DNA of 64,000 nucleotides from Sneathiella glossodoripedis JCM 23214 (GCF_000616095.1 NZ_BAMS01000001.1:186001-250000); one strand, 5' to 3'. Numbered from the stretch's first letter, positions 55,289 through 64,000 are shown. The notes: generated by a model not told the origin, from the letters alone. Program-made: numbers and translations.

Positions 55289-57942
55289 ACCAACTGACCG
55301 AGTGTAAAACCACTTGCCCGTATTGTGGGGTAGGATGCGGTATCATCGCCAAAAGTGGTCAAAATGGTTTAGTATCCGTTGAAGGGGATCCAGAGCATCC
55401 AGCCAATTTTGGCAAACTTTGTTCCAAAGGGTCAGCACTCGCGGAAACAATGACGCCGGAAAACCGTTTGCTTGAGCCTATTGTCAACAAACAAACAGCA
55501 ACATGGGATATCGCCCTTACACTGATCAGTGAGAAAATTAAAGATGCGCTTTCGCACTTTGGACGCGATTCCGTCGCATTCTACGTGTCCGGCCAGTTGC
55601 TGACCGAAGATTATTATGTTGCCAACAAACTGATGAAGGGCTTCATCGGGTCGGCCAACATTGATACCAACTCTCGTCTTTGTATGGCATCTAGTGTGGC
55701 TGGTCATAAACGTGCTTTCGGTAGCGATACAGTGCCAGTCTCATACGAAGATCTGGAGAGCGCGGACCTCGTGGTCCTGGTTGGGAGTAACCTAGCCTGG
55801 TGCCATCCAATTTTATACCAGCGCCTTGCTGCCGCCAAAGAACTGCGCCCAGACCTTAAGGTTGTCGTTATAGATCCTCGTCAGACCGCGACAACCGAGC
55901 TTGCGGATCTTCATCTTCCCATTGATCCCGATGGTGATGTCTCCCTTTTCATCGGATTAATTAACCACCTGATCAATTCAGGGGTTTGTGATACAGAATT
56001 TATTGAAAATCACACAGATGGATTTGAAAAAGCCTGCGTACAAAATCAACGCCTGACAATCGAGGAGGTTTCTCCGCAATGTGGGCTTGAGCCAAAGCTG
56101 ATAAAGGCCTTTTTCGATCTTTTTCAAAAAACGGACAAGACAGTTACAATATATAGTCAGGGCGTCAATCAATCCCGCACTGGAACTGACAAAGTTAATG
56201 CCATCCTGAACTGTCACCTGATTACCGGACGTATTGGTAAACCCGGTTGCGGGCCTTTTTCAATCACCGGTCAGCCCAATGCCATGGGCGGACGAGAGGT
56301 TGGCGGCCTCGCGAACATGCTGGCAGCCCATATGGAACTGGATAACCCTGACCACAGGCAAATCGTTCAGACATTTTGGAATTCCCCTTATTTGCCTGAA
56401 AAACAAGGTCTAAAGGCGGTGGAAATGTTTGATGCTGTGGATCGCGGCGAGATTAAAGTGCTTTGGATCATGGCTACAAATCCGGTTGATAGCCTGCCAG
56501 AATCAGAATTTGTAAAAAAAGCGTTGGCGAAATGCCCCTTTGTTATCGTCTCTGACATTTACAGTAATACGGACACCAATCAGTATGCTCATGTTCTACT
56601 GCCGTCCGCTGGTTGGGGAGAAAAAGACGGAACCGTAACGAATTCTGAGCGGCGCATTTCCAGGCAGCGACAGTTTCTTACCCTGCCCGGCTGTGCCAAA
56701 CCCGACTGGTGGCAGTTGGCAAAAGTGGGGCAATTACTTGGGTATCGCGAGGCTTTTACCTATTCATCTGTTGCCGAAATCTACCGGGAACATGCAGCGC
56801 TATCTGCTCAGGACAACAATGGGACCAGAGATTTTAACATAGGCGCCCACAGCCAGCTTACTAATAAAGAATACGATAATCTTACACCAGTGCGGTGGCC
56901 TGTCAAATCATCGACCATTGGCGATACAGCCCGATTTTTTGAAGATGGAAAGTTTTTTACTTCCAACACCAGAGCAAAAATCCTTTGTATTTCCGTGCCT
57001 GAAAAAAAACGTTTGAAAAACCAGTTTCACTTAAATTCTGGCCGCATCAGAGATCAATGGCATACGATGACGCGAACAGGAAGATCTGCTCGCCTTTCAG
57101 CTCATTTATCTGAACCGTTTGCGGAGATAAATCCTTTGGACGCCGAAATTCTGAAAATTTCTGTTGGTGATATTCTGGAGCTAAGCAATGAGTATGGTTG
57201 TGTAAAAGTGCGTGCACTCATTACTTCTCGCCAAAAGAGTGGGCATCTGTTCGTTCCAATACATTGGACAGATCAACATGCATCAAACGCCCGAATAAAT
57301 AGCCTACTCCCCAAAGTTACCGACCCTTACTCCGGGCAGCCTGCGCTAAAAAACGCTCGGGTTTCAGCAACAAAATACAACGCGGACTTATATTTCTTTC
57401 TAATCTCCCAGAACAGACCCTCACTTCCGAAAAATGCATACTGGTCCTGCGTTGAAACCGAGGGAGGATGGCGGACTGAGTATGCCGGCCCTGCTGACCT
57501 TCTGGAAGACTTTGAGAGGCAAAAGGAGTTATTTAATCTGCAACCTCACAGCAAACCAATGATCTATGAAGATAAAACACATGGGCAAATTCGCATTGCC
57601 TGGTTATCGGAAAATAAAATTGACGCAGTTATATATGCCGCAAATGAACCCGTTCACGTCTCCAGAAGTTGGGTTTGCTCAAAACTTACAGAAAACTTCA
57701 ATGACCCTCTGACACGTCATCGTCTGATCGCAGGGCGTGCGCCTGGTGATGAGCCCGAAAAAGGGGCGATCATTTGTTCCTGCTTTGGTGTTGGCACTAC
57801 TGAAATCGTTACATCCATTCGAGCGGGTTGTCGTGACGTCAATGCCGTTGGAAACAAGACGAAAGCCGGGACAAATTGTGGTTCCTGCCGATCTGAAATT
57901 GCCACATTGATTCAGCAAAATTCACTGCTTGCGGCTCAATAA
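55285..57942 (+). CDS. nasA: Assimilatory nitrate reductase catalytic subunit NasA
   Basis: The 885-residue molybdopterin oxidoreductase starts with a [4Fe-4S] motif (CPYCGVGCG) and has MGD-binding segments (SNLAWCHPI, GPFSITGQPNAMGGREVGGL). After the MGD domain IV (NSGRIRDQWHTMTRTGRS) there is a C-terminal BFD-type [2Fe-2S] domain (ICSCFGVGTTEIV, TNCGSCRSEI), as in Klebsiella-type NasA. It reduces nitrate to nitrite with two electrons. No separate NasB/NasC-type reductase gene is next to it; the electron donor may be flavodoxin, ferredoxin or an NADH reductase elsewhere. It is the last gene of the operon. Confidence 0.94.
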   Translation: MNQLTECKTTCPYCGVGCGIIAKSGQNGLVSVEGDPEHPANFGKLCSKGSALAETMTPENRLLEPIVNKQTATWDIALTLISEKIKDALSHFGRDSVAFYVSGQLLTEDYYVANKLMKGFIGSANIDTNSRLCMASSVAGHKRAFGSDTVPVSYEDLESADLVVLVGSNLAWCHPILYQRLAAAKELRPDLKVVVIDPRQTATTELADLHLPIDPDGDVSLFIGLINHLINSGVCDTEFIENHTDGFEKACVQNQRLTIEEVSPQCGLEPKLIKAFFDLFQKTDKTVTIYSQGVNQSRTGTDKVNAILNCHLITGRIGKPGCGPFSITGQPNAMGGREVGGLANMLAAHMELDNPDHRQIVQTFWNSPYLPEKQGLKAVEMFDAVDRGEIKVLWIMATNPVDSLPESEFVKKALAKCPFVIVSDIYSNTDTNQYAHVLLPSAGWGEKDGTVTNSERRISRQRQFLTLPGCAKPDWWQLAKVGQLLGYREAFTYSSVAEIYREHAALSAQDNNGTRDFNIGAHSQLTNKEYDNLTPVRWPVKSSTIGDTARFFEDGKFFTSNTRAKILCISVPEKKRLKNQFHLNSGRIRDQWHTMTRTGRSARLSAHLSEPFAEINPLDAEILKISVGDILELSNEYGCVKVRALITSRQKSGHLFVPIHWTDQHASNARINSLLPKVTDPYSGQPALKNARVSATKYNADLYFFLISQNRPSLPKNAYWSCVETEGGWRTEYAGPADLLEDFERQKELFNLQPHSKPMIYEDKTHGQIRIAWLSENKIDAVIYAANEPVHVSRSWVCSKLTENFNDPLTRHRLIAGRAPGDEPEKGAIICSCFGVGTTEIVTSIRAGCRDVNAVGNKTKAGTNCGSCRSEIATLIQQNSLLAAQ

Positions 57943-57985
57943 AAGAAATTCCGAGAACTTCTCAAACATGCTCAGTACAGTTGGG

Positions 57986-58002
57986 AGGGTTTCCAAAACC
58001 CT
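57986..58002 (+). terminator. Hairpin after nasA, possible terminator
   Basis: AGGGTTT and AAACCCT form a perfect 7-bp stem with a CCA loop 44 bp after the nasA stop. No T-run follows, so termination here would be weak or factor-dependent. Confidence 0.35.
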
Positions 58003-58021
58003 GAGCGTATGACTAACTAAC

Positions 58022-58167
58022 TTACTGATCTGTTACTCGAATTCATTTCCTAAATTACTGAATAATTATAGAAAAATAAAATTTAGATTTAAAATTATCC
58101 AATTTTCTTATTTTTAACATTGACCGATCGGTAAACCATTCCTATCTAAGGTTTACTGATCTGTTAA
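58022..58167. promoter_or_regulatory. Three GATC-centred palindromes upstream of the YHS and buf genes (candidate TetR-type operators)
   Basis: Site 1 (58022-58035) is TTACTGATCTGTTA. Site 2 (58120-58135) is TTGACCGATCGGTAAA, with the perfect core ACCGATCGGT. Site 3 (58152-58167) is TTTACTGATCTGTTAA. All share ACNGATCNGT, the form of many TetR-family operators. Sites 2 and 3 are 32 bp centre to centre, three helical turns, and both sit within 75 bp of the YHS start. No TetR gene is in the window. The rest of this 250-bp gap is A+T-rich. Confidence 0.65.
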
Positions 58168-58192
58168 TATTGTCAAAATTGGAGATTTTAAG

Positions 58193-58696
58193 ATGAAGAA
58201 ACTGACCAGACGTTCCGCACTTACCGCTATTGGACTTACCTTGGCCGCAGTAACTGTAACTCTTGCAACACCCAGTTATGCTGTAGTTGAAACAGCCACA
58301 TCCGCTGTAAATACCGACGAACAGTTTCTTGCTCTGCAAGGCTATGACCCTGTCGCATATTTCAAATCCGGCGCCCCACAAAAAGGAAAGAAAAAATATG
58401 CTGTTCACCACACTGGGGGCATCTACTATTTCGCAACCGCAGATAATTTGAAAACCTTTGTTTCTGACCCGGAACGGTTTCTGCCTCAATATGGTGGATT
58501 TTGCGCCATGGGAATGGCACTTGGCAAAAAACTCGATGGCGATCCAAATGTCTGGAAAATTGTGGATGGAAAACTCTATCTCAATGTGAACAAAGACGTC
58601 TCTGTCGCATGGCAACGGAATATAGAAGCTAACATCGAGACGGCCGATGATAACTGGCCTGAGCTCAAAAACCGGACGCCAGCTTCACTAAACTAG
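58193..58696 (+). CDS. Exported YHS-domain protein
   Basis: The 167-residue protein begins with a Tat-like signal (TRRSALTAIGLTLAAVTVTL, cleavage near SYA). The mature part is a YHS domain (LALQGYDPVAYFKSGAPQKG, VHHTGGIYYFATADNLKTFV, GGFCAMGMALGKKL), with one Cys followed by Met residues that could bind metal. YHS domains occur in copper- and heavy-metal-handling proteins. It lies between the palindromes and bufA, and is likely part of the same metal response. The start is 25 bp after the third palindrome. Confidence 0.88.
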   Translation: MKKLTRRSALTAIGLTLAAVTVTLATPSYAVVETATSAVNTDEQFLALQGYDPVAYFKSGAPQKGKKKYAVHHTGGIYYFATADNLKTFVSDPERFLPQYGGFCAMGMALGKKLDGDPNVWKIVDGKLYLNVNKDVSVAWQRNIEANIETADDNWPELKNRTPASLN

Positions 58697-58774
58697 TCTT
58701 GCTCTTGATCACCGCGGGTTCGACTTTCAGACGACCGCACAAAATCAAACTTATTGCTTAGAAAGGAGATCATT

Positions 58775-59071
58775 ATGTCGATCAAGAAGACGGTTTATCT
58801 ATCTGCAGCACTCGCCACTGTTGCAGCTGGTATAGTTACTACAGACTCCGCATCAGCCAGAACCCCAAAAGAGAAATGCTTCGGTATATCCCTTGCTGGT
58901 TACAACGACTGTGCCGCGGGTCCCGGAACATCCTGCGCGGGCAGTTCAAAGAAAGATTATCAAGGAAACGCATGGAAGCTGGTACCCAAAGGGACCTGCG
59001 TAACCATTGAATCCCCATCCTCGCCCACCGGCTACGGCCAACTCAAGGAATTTCAGGAAGTGAGGAAATAG
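58775..59071 (+). CDS. bufA: Bufferin precursor BufA (DUF2282)
   Basis: From ATG 58775, behind AAAGGAGATC, the protein has 98 residues. A signal peptide ([20 protein letters not shown], cleavage near SARA-like SASAR) precedes a core with four conserved Cys: Cys35 (EKCFGIS), Cys46 (YNDCAAG), Cys54 (TSCAGS) and Cys75 (PKGTC). This matches DUF2282 bufferins, copper-binding peptides whose Cys residues are turned into thiooxazole groups by the BufB-BufC enzyme pair. The modified peptide is thought to bind copper in the periplasm. It heads the buf operon, 2 bp before bufB. Confidence 0.92.
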   Translation: MSIKKTVYLSAALATVAAGIVTTDSASARTPKEKCFGISLAGYNDCAAGPGTSCAGSSKKDYQGNAWKLVPKGTCVTIESPSSPTGYGQLKEFQEVRK

Positions 59072-59073
59072 CT

Positions 59074-59964
59074 ATGTGCGGCAGACCTTTGCAATTGGGC
59101 ACAATGACGTCCGCCAGAACGGTCCAATCAAGTCTGCCTCATGGTATCGGGGTGGGTTTGAAGCGTGAGTATCTTGCGGAGCTTCACTCCCACCCCGATC
59201 AAATCAGTTTTTTGGAAATACACGCGGAAAACTTCATGGAAAGTGGACCACAGCTCGAAATGCTCAAGGAAATATCAAAGGTTTGGCCCATTTCAGTGCA
59301 TGGTGTCGCCCTCTCTCTTGGCGGCAATGATCCCCTTAATTCTGATCATCTTAACAAACTAAAATATCTACTTGATTCCATACATGCCGCCAGTTTTTCC
59401 GAGCATATCGCCTGGTCAAACCATGACGGCATTTACTTCAATGATCTGCTACCAATCCCGTACAATGACTGCAGCTTACATAATCTGGCGAACCGCATTG
59501 ATCAGGTTCAGCAGTTTTTAGGCAGAAGTATCCTGATCGAGAACCCGGCAAGCTATATTCGGTTTCGATCAGATACTCGATATGAAGCGGATTTTATTGC
59601 TGAACTGGTTAATCTAACATCCTGCGGCCTGCTTCTTGACGTAAATAATCTCTATGTGTCCGCCAAAAACCATGGCTGGAATACAAACGAATGGCTGTCT
59701 CAAATCCCCTGCAATGCTATAGGAGAAATTCACTTAGCTGGTCATGAAATGGCCAAGGATAATAATGGTTATTCCTATCTTCTGGACACACATGGAGTAG
59801 AAGTCACCAGAGATGTCTGGTTGTTATATTGTGATCTCCTCCTGAAAACCGGCCCTTGCCCCACTTTGATCGAGCGCGACAACAACATCCCGCCACTCGA
59901 TACGGTTTTGAAAGAAGTCACCTTTGCTCAGATACTATTAGATGCAGCGAAGGATATTTCCTGA
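59074..59964 (+). CDS. bufB: BufB: DUF692 multinuclear-iron peptide-modifying oxygenase
   Basis: The 296-residue TIM-barrel protein is a DUF692 (MbnB-related) enzyme. Likely iron ligands appear in SVHGVALSLGG, FSEHIAWSNHDG, IENPASYIRF, LLDVNNLYVSAKNHG and EIHLAGHEMAKD. In the MbnB/BufB family, two or three iron atoms drive oxidation of Cys residues in the precursor peptide. Its substrate should be BufA. The ATG follows the bufA stop by 2 bp, although the first in-frame ATG (59074) could be preceded by a later start at MTSART-like residues. BufC overlaps by one base. Confidence 0.93.
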   Translation: MCGRPLQLGTMTSARTVQSSLPHGIGVGLKREYLAELHSHPDQISFLEIHAENFMESGPQLEMLKEISKVWPISVHGVALSLGGNDPLNSDHLNKLKYLLDSIHAASFSEHIAWSNHDGIYFNDLLPIPYNDCSLHNLANRIDQVQQFLGRSILIENPASYIRFRSDTRYEADFIAELVNLTSCGLLLDVNNLYVSAKNHGWNTNEWLSQIPCNAIGEIHLAGHEMAKDNNGYSYLLDTHGVEVTRDVWLLYCDLLLKTGPCPTLIERDNNIPPLDTVLKEVTFAQILLDAAKDIS

Positions 59965-60704
59965 TGTCAGACACTTTTGCCAGAGCTTTGCTAAACCCAA
60001 ATGCATCAGCACCAGAAGACGTTCTTGATGCCGGTGGGCGCTTTGAAACATATAGAAGCAATTATTTTTCGCGGTTAATTATCGTGCTTAATGAGCAATT
60101 CCCTGTAACCGCCCGGTTGGTTGGGTCAGAGTTTTTTGAGGCAACGGTGCAAGAATACGCACTCAGCTCGCCTCCAACCTCCCCTTTTCTCGCGCAATAC
60201 GGGGAAAAATTTCCAGAGTTTCTTAAAAATTTTGAACCCGCTAACAAATTACCCTACCTGCCCGATACGGCTCGGTTGGAATGGCTGCGGGTAACTGCTT
60301 TAGGTAAATCTACTCACTTGGTCTTTCGGATATCCACGGAAAGGGACTTAAAAAAAGCCATCCTTTTTCCCATTAAACTGGCTCCCGGAGCTTCAGTTTT
60401 AAAATCAGAATATCCAGTGGGATCCATCTGGAAGCACCATCAGTTGAAATCACCGAAACCCATCAGCTCATGGCACAACGAAACAGTTCTAATCTGGCGA
60501 ATGAATGACAGAGTCCATCAAATGATAATTTCCGGTGAAGAAGAGGTGCTTGTGTCCACTGAAAATGGCGAGCCTTTCATCAATCATTTGCAAACCATTC
60601 AAGACGAAAACCAGATCACCGCGTTAATCGAAACTTTCGTCAAATTTATCAACCTAGGAATACTCGCGCCCTGTGTCCCAGAAAACGGAGAAATCAAGCC
60701 ATGA
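59964..60704 (+). CDS. bufC: BufC: DUF2063 domain partner protein
   Basis: The 246 residues from ATG 59964 (TGATG overlap with bufB) have the DUF2063 N-terminal domain (FARALLNPN, GGRFETYRSNYFSRLIIVLN, read from RFETYRSNYF; FPVTARLVGSEFFEA) and a C-terminal domain. MbnC and BufC proteins bind the precursor and complete the modification complex with BufB. It is 4-bp overlapping with the DoxX gene. Confidence 0.92.
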   Translation: MSDTFARALLNPNASAPEDVLDAGGRFETYRSNYFSRLIIVLNEQFPVTARLVGSEFFEATVQEYALSSPPTSPFLAQYGEKFPEFLKNFEPANKLPYLPDTARLEWLRVTALGKSTHLVFRISTERDLKKAILFPIKLAPGASVLKSEYPVGSIWKHHQLKSPKPISSWHNETVLIWRMNDRVHQMIISGEEEVLVSTENGEPFINHLQTIQDENQITALIETFVKFINLGILAPCVPENGEIKP

Positions 60705-61183
60705 GAAACACAACTTTTATTTACACAGCCACTGCTTTTTTCATCTCTTTAATGTCCAGAATTCCTGATAACTTCGTCAAAATTTCACTGCGCCTCGGTC
60801 TGGCGGGTATATTCTGGGTATCCGCACGCACAAAAGTCACCGACCTGCTTACTGTGAGTGACAATACGTATTTCCTATTTGAAGAAGAGTATAATCTCCC
60901 ATTTATTTCAGCCGAGATACTGGCACCAATCGCAACCTATGCAGAACACATCTTGCCGTTGATGCTAGCGATCGGGTTCGCTACCCGTTTTGCAGCAGCC
61001 GGACTATTTGTCATCACACTCGTCATACAGATTTTTGTCTATCCCGACGCGTTTCTCTCAACTCACCTTGGCTGGATGGCGATGTCTTTTTCAATCATGC
61101 GGTACGGCCCCGGTCACTGGTCACTGGATCACTTGATTGCGTCACGCACTCAGACACCGGTTCGTGCCAAAGTCATTTATTAG
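60701..61183 (+). CDS. DoxX-family membrane protein of the buf operon (BufD)
   Basis: The 160-residue protein has four membrane helices and the DoxX pattern (LRLGLAGIFWVSARTKVTDL, YAEHILPLMLAIGFATRFAA). DoxX genes are a regular fourth member of DUF2282-DUF692-DUF2063 operons. It overlaps bufC by 4 bp. Its biochemical role is not established. Confidence 0.88.
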   Translation: MRNTTFIYTATAFFISLMSRIPDNFVKISLRLGLAGIFWVSARTKVTDLLTVSDNTYFLFEEEYNLPFISAEILAPIATYAEHILPLMLAIGFATRFAAAGLFVITLVIQIFVYPDAFLSTHLGWMAMSFSIMRYGPGHWSLDHLIASRTQTPVRAKVIY

Positions 61184-61313
61184 ACAATCTACAAATCATG
61201 TAGCCTGAGATTTGTATCCTCATACCAGTTTGCTCTTATATTTTTGTTAATCACTATTACAGTATCCTATGCGCAGGAGACAATAATAGCGAATTGAAGC
61301 ATAGGAGTATAAA

Positions 61314-61763
61314 GTGTTTAAAAAGCTATCTGTAATTCTTGCGTTTGGAGCTTTTCTATTTTCGGGCGTTGCGCATGCCAATGAAAAAGAAGTTGTTACG
61401 CAAATGATGAACGAAGCAATCGCTCACTACAATGAAGTGGGCCAAGAGCAAGCATTCAAAGATTTTGCGGTAAAAGGTGGAAAATTCAACAAAGGTGAGT
61501 ACTATATTTTCGTAACAGAAATGCAAAACTTCAACCTGATTTTTCATGGTGCAAACGAAAAACTGGTTGGTAAAAACCTTGGCGGACTGAAAGACACTGA
61601 CGGAAAATTGTTTGTGATGGAAATGCGGGAAATCGCAAGCGGCCCTGGTGAAGGATGGGTCAGCTACAAATGGCCAAACCCAGAAACTAAAAAAATCGCT
61701 CAAAAGCACACCTTGGTTAAACGTATTGGTGATGTATACTTCGCCATCGGTTACTCAGAATAA
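61314..61763 (+). CDS. Exported Cache-domain protein
   Basis: The 149 residues start at a GTG after ATAGGAGTATAAA. A Sec signal peptide (FKKLSVILAFGAFLFSGVAH, cleavage at AHA-N) precedes a single Cache-type (sCache_2) small-molecule sensor domain (AIAHYNEVGQEQAFKDFAV, YYIFVTEMQNFNLIFHGANE, VSYKWPNPETKKIAQKHTLV). Free-standing Cache proteins have no output domain, so its partner is unknown. It stands alone after the buf operon. Confidence 0.87.
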   Translation: MFKKLSVILAFGAFLFSGVAHANEKEVVTQMMNEAIAHYNEVGQEQAFKDFAVKGGKFNKGEYYIFVTEMQNFNLIFHGANEKLVGKNLGGLKDTDGKLFVMEMREIASGPGEGWVSYKWPNPETKKIAQKHTLVKRIGDVYFAIGYSE

Positions 61764-61773
61764 AAATCCAAAA

Positions 61774-61806
61774 TTGCACGCTTTAGATTTTTCATAAAGC
61801 GTGCAA
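61774..61806. repeat. Perfect 12-bp inverted repeat after the Cache gene
   Basis: TTGCACGCTTTA pairs with TAAAGCGTGCAA, 9-nt loop. It begins 11 bp after the Cache gene stop. No T-run follows on the + strand, so it may be a rho-independent terminator of atypical form or a regulatory dyad. Confidence 0.55.
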
Positions 61807-61962
61807 AACCATCCCCCCCAATAACAATCCACGCTCATTCAATGCTTGGCCTTATTTGCTTACCGGGCAATTTTGCCTCACATTTAACATCACCAAACAT
61901 TTCATTGTGTTTTAGGCTGTATGAAAAAGTTCATTGCTCTTTAATCGGAATGGTAATTTCTA

Positions 61963-62382
61963 TTGAATGAACAACCCAGCATGAACAATTCAAATGACGT
62001 ATGGTTCGTATATGATGGCGCCTGTCCTATTTGCAGCTTAGCCGCCAATAGATTTGCAATTGTTCAAACCGTCGGCGATTTAAAAATTCTGGATGCCAGA
62101 ACCAACGAAAACCACCCTGTCCTTCAAGAAATCAAAGCAAAACAGTTGGACCTTGATACCAGCATGGTAATTAAAATGGGTCAAAAATTCTATCAGGGCC
62201 CAGAAGCACTGCATTTGATGGCAATGCTTGGAACAAACAGAAGATGGTTTAACAGGCTGACCTATTTGTTATTCAGGCACCGAACCTTATCCAAATTTTC
62301 ATATCCAATATTACGGCTCCTGCGCAATATATTGATCCGATTAAGGAGACAGGGGAAAATACGAAACCTCGAAATTGATTAG
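61963..62382 (+). CDS. DCC-family (DUF393) thiol-disulfide oxidoreductase-like protein
   Basis: The 139 residues have the family start VYDGACPICSLAANRF with the CxxC pair in DGACPICS, a thioredoxin-like fold region, and HPVLQEIKAKQLDLDTSMVI, ending with a basic C-terminal segment (RHRTLSKFSYPILRLLRN). The M at 61963 or 61981 could be the start. Function is poorly known. HTTM proteins often partner DCC proteins; the HTTM gene in this window is 38 kb away. Confidence 0.85.
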   Translation: MNEQPSMNNSNDVWFVYDGACPICSLAANRFAIVQTVGDLKILDARTNENHPVLQEIKAKQLDLDTSMVIKMGQKFYQGPEALHLMAMLGTNRRWFNRLTYLLFRHRTLSKFSYPILRLLRNILIRLRRQGKIRNLEID

Positions 62383-62512
62383 GCGAGCATGACCAAATAG
62401 ATATACGGCAAATTATTAAGGGAATCCCGCTGAACTTACCCTATATCCTATTGCGGATGCGGGTCAAAAAAAGCCAGCTATTAGGCGGTAAAAATTTACA
62501 CAGAGGAATACT

Positions 62513-63910
62513 ATGTCGCGATCAGTTCGAATTGAATCAGATTCTTTTGGTGAACTTGAAGTCCCTGACGATAAATATTACGGAGCGCAAACCGCACGCT
62601 CGCTGATGAACTTCCCTATTGGTGAAGAAACCATGCCTCGTCCCCTCATCCATGCCCTCGGTATTGTCAAACAGGCTGCTGCTCGCGTTAACAGGACGCA
62701 AGGCAGATTGGATAGAAAGATCGCAGAAGCGATTGAAAAAGCAGCGGGCGAAGTCATCTCAGGCAAACTGGATCATCACTTCCCGCTTTCACTCTGGCAA
62801 ACGGGTTCAGGCACCCAATCCAACATGAATGTAAACGAAGTGATAGCTAATCGCGCAATAGAAATTCTGGGCGGGAAGATAGGGTCAAAAGATCCGATCC
62901 ACCCAAATGATCATTGCAACATGGGGCAGTCTTCCAATGATACTTTTCCAACAGCCATGCATATTTGTGCAGCCCGCGAAATCAAACATTCTCTGTTGCC
63001 TGCGCTAGCACATTTAAAAAAAGCACTCGATAGCAAGGCTGAAGATTGGGCCGACCTCATTAAAATTGGCCGGACACATACACAGGATGCAACTCCACTA
63101 ACACTCGGACAGGAATTTAGTGGATATGCCGCCCAAATCGGCTCAGGTATTCGCCGTGTCGAAGAGTCACTCACGGGTCTATATGAACTTGCACAAGGTG
63201 GGACAGCTGTTGGCACCGGAATGAATACTAAAATTGGTTTTGATCAACTATTTGCATCGGAAGTATCGCATATCACGGGGCTACCTTTCAAAACAGCGCC
63301 AAACAAATTTGAAGCACTAGCAGCGAACGACGCATATGTCCACGCGCATGGCGCGCTTAATACAGTTGCAGTATCACTCTTTAAAATCGCCAACGACATT
63401 CGCTTTTTAGGGTCCGGGCCCCGCTCGGGCCTTGGTGAACTTTCCTTGCCAGAAAATGAGCCCGGTTCTTCCATTATGCCCGGCAAAGTAAACCCCACCC
63501 AATGTGAAGCCTTAACAATGGTCTGCGCTCAGGTTCATGGCAACCAAGCAACACTATCTTTTGCCGGTAGTCAGGGGCATTTTGAATTGAATGTCTACAA
63601 GCCGGTGATGGCACATGCGATGCTGCAATCCATTAGGCTTTTGTCTGACGCCGCGATAAGTTTTGCCGATCGCTGCATTGTGGGAATTACGGCGAACGAA
63701 GATAACATCAAGAAACTGATGGAACGCTCCTTAATGCTTGTCACCGCACTTGCACCGGCGATTGGCTACGACCGGGCTACTGAAATTGCAAAACTGGCGC
63801 ACAAGAACGGAACAACCCTGCGCGAGGAAGCCTTAAATCTCGGATACATCAGCGCAGAAGAATTCGACACACTTGTGCGTCCGGAACTCATGATTGGTCC
63901 AAATGAATAA
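62513..63910 (+). CDS. fumC: Fumarate hydratase class II
   Basis: The 465 residues contain the fumarase/aspartase superfamily signatures: [46 protein letters not shown] and the catalytic SS loop [16 protein letters not shown], with [17 protein letters not shown] also kept. The length is typical of FumC. It interconverts fumarate and malate in the TCA cycle without an iron-sulfur cluster. AGAGGAATACT precedes the ATG. Confidence 0.95.
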   Translation: MSRSVRIESDSFGELEVPDDKYYGAQTARSLMNFPIGEETMPRPLIHALGIVKQAAARVNRTQGRLDRKIAEAIEKAAGEVISGKLDHHFPLSLWQTGSGTQSNMNVNEVIANRAIEILGGKIGSKDPIHPNDHCNMGQSSNDTFPTAMHICAAREIKHSLLPALAHLKKALDSKAEDWADLIKIGRTHTQDATPLTLGQEFSGYAAQIGSGIRRVEESLTGLYELAQGGTAVGTGMNTKIGFDQLFASEVSHITGLPFKTAPNKFEALAANDAYVHAHGALNTVAVSLFKIANDIRFLGSGPRSGLGELSLPENEPGSSIMPGKVNPTQCEALTMVCAQVHGNQATLSFAGSQGHFELNVYKPVMAHAMLQSIRLLSDAAISFADRCIVGITANEDNIKKLMERSLMLVTALAPAIGYDRATEIAKLAHKNGTTLREEALNLGYISAEEFDTLVRPELMIGPNE

Positions 63911-64000
63911 ATCCACCCGAACTATTCGGTTGCTAACACTTCACTTTTAGCATTTTCGGATCGTATAATGGTTGCATATGAATATTGGCGGGTACACGCT
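63911..64000. other. Window end downstream of fumC
   Basis: Only 90 bp are visible after fumC. A short frame starting near 63978 (MNIGGYT) could begin a next gene, but there is too little sequence to support it. Confidence 0.2.

Noticed and set aside
1-64000. CRISPR arrays, tRNA or rRNA genes, prophage, toxin-antitoxin or defence islands
   Set aside because: No direct-repeat arrays, cloverleaf-type sequences or recognised phage/defence proteins were found on reading both strands.

Overview
The window looks like chromosomal DNA from a free-living, probably marine, alphaproteobacterium of moderate G+C. That placement is an inference from gene content: TRAP and Dpp transporters, many LysR, IclR and XRE-cupin regulators, a nasTS-type nitrate assimilation locus and a bufferin operon. 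No rRNA, tRNA, CRISPR array, phage or complete insertion sequence was seen. Genes are tightly packed, with many 1-4 bp overlaps, and nearly every base is coding or regulatory.

Layout. 1-2.8 kb: a 5'-truncated PLP aminotransferase, a LysR regulator and a divergent glutathione-transferase-like gene. 2.9-11.5 kb: an envelope and stress block (DUF1328 and entericidin-like mini-proteins, MscS channel, Dps, a small lipoprotein, a KdpD-like histidine kinase lacking the KdpD sensor ATPase domain, a receiver-only regulator, MgtC, an OB-fold exported protein, a phospholipase D/cardiolipin-synthase-like enzyme and a KdpE-like regulator). 11.6-15.7 kb: a Rieske oxygenase, a glutamine-synthetase-like enzyme and a CHMI-like isomerase, divergent from an IclR regulator with a clear palindromic operator between them. 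15.7-23.7 kb: a seven-gene operon (DauA-like FAD oxidoreductase, TRAP transporter, MlrC, hydrolase, ornithine-cyclodeaminase-like), divergent from an XRE-cupin regulator with two tandem operators. 23.7-30.5 kb: HTTM pair, GMC oxidoreductase, orphan membrane gene flanked by a duplicated gene tail, ureohydrolase lacking a metal-ligand His, SDR, LysR. 30.7-36.5 kb: MFS transporter, acyl-CoA dehydrogenase/MaoC/CitE-like operon, orphan exported protein, enoyl-CoA hydratase. 36.7-45.9 kb: dpp-type peptide transporter with a LysR, divergent from an amidohydrolase-G3E GTPase pair.

46.0-57.9 kb is a complete assimilatory nitrate locus: nasT-nasS, then nrtA-nrtB-nrtCD-nirB-nirD-nasA. The gap before nrtA holds a sigma-54 promoter and a NasT (ANTAR) two-hairpin leader with a terminator, so expression should need both nitrogen limitation and nitrate. 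58.2-61.2 kb carries a YHS-domain gene and bufA-bufB-bufC-doxX, a recently described copper-binding modified-peptide system, preceded by three GATC-centred palindromes that may be TetR-type operators. The window ends with a Cache-domain protein, a DCC-family protein and fumC.

Six genes (GS-like, Rieske oxygenase, mlrC, dppF, G3E GTPase, nasS) are each broken by exactly one -1 frameshift; adding one base restores a full-length family member in every case. The shared direction and single lesion per gene point to base-undercall errors in the assembly rather than decay, but only reads can decide.
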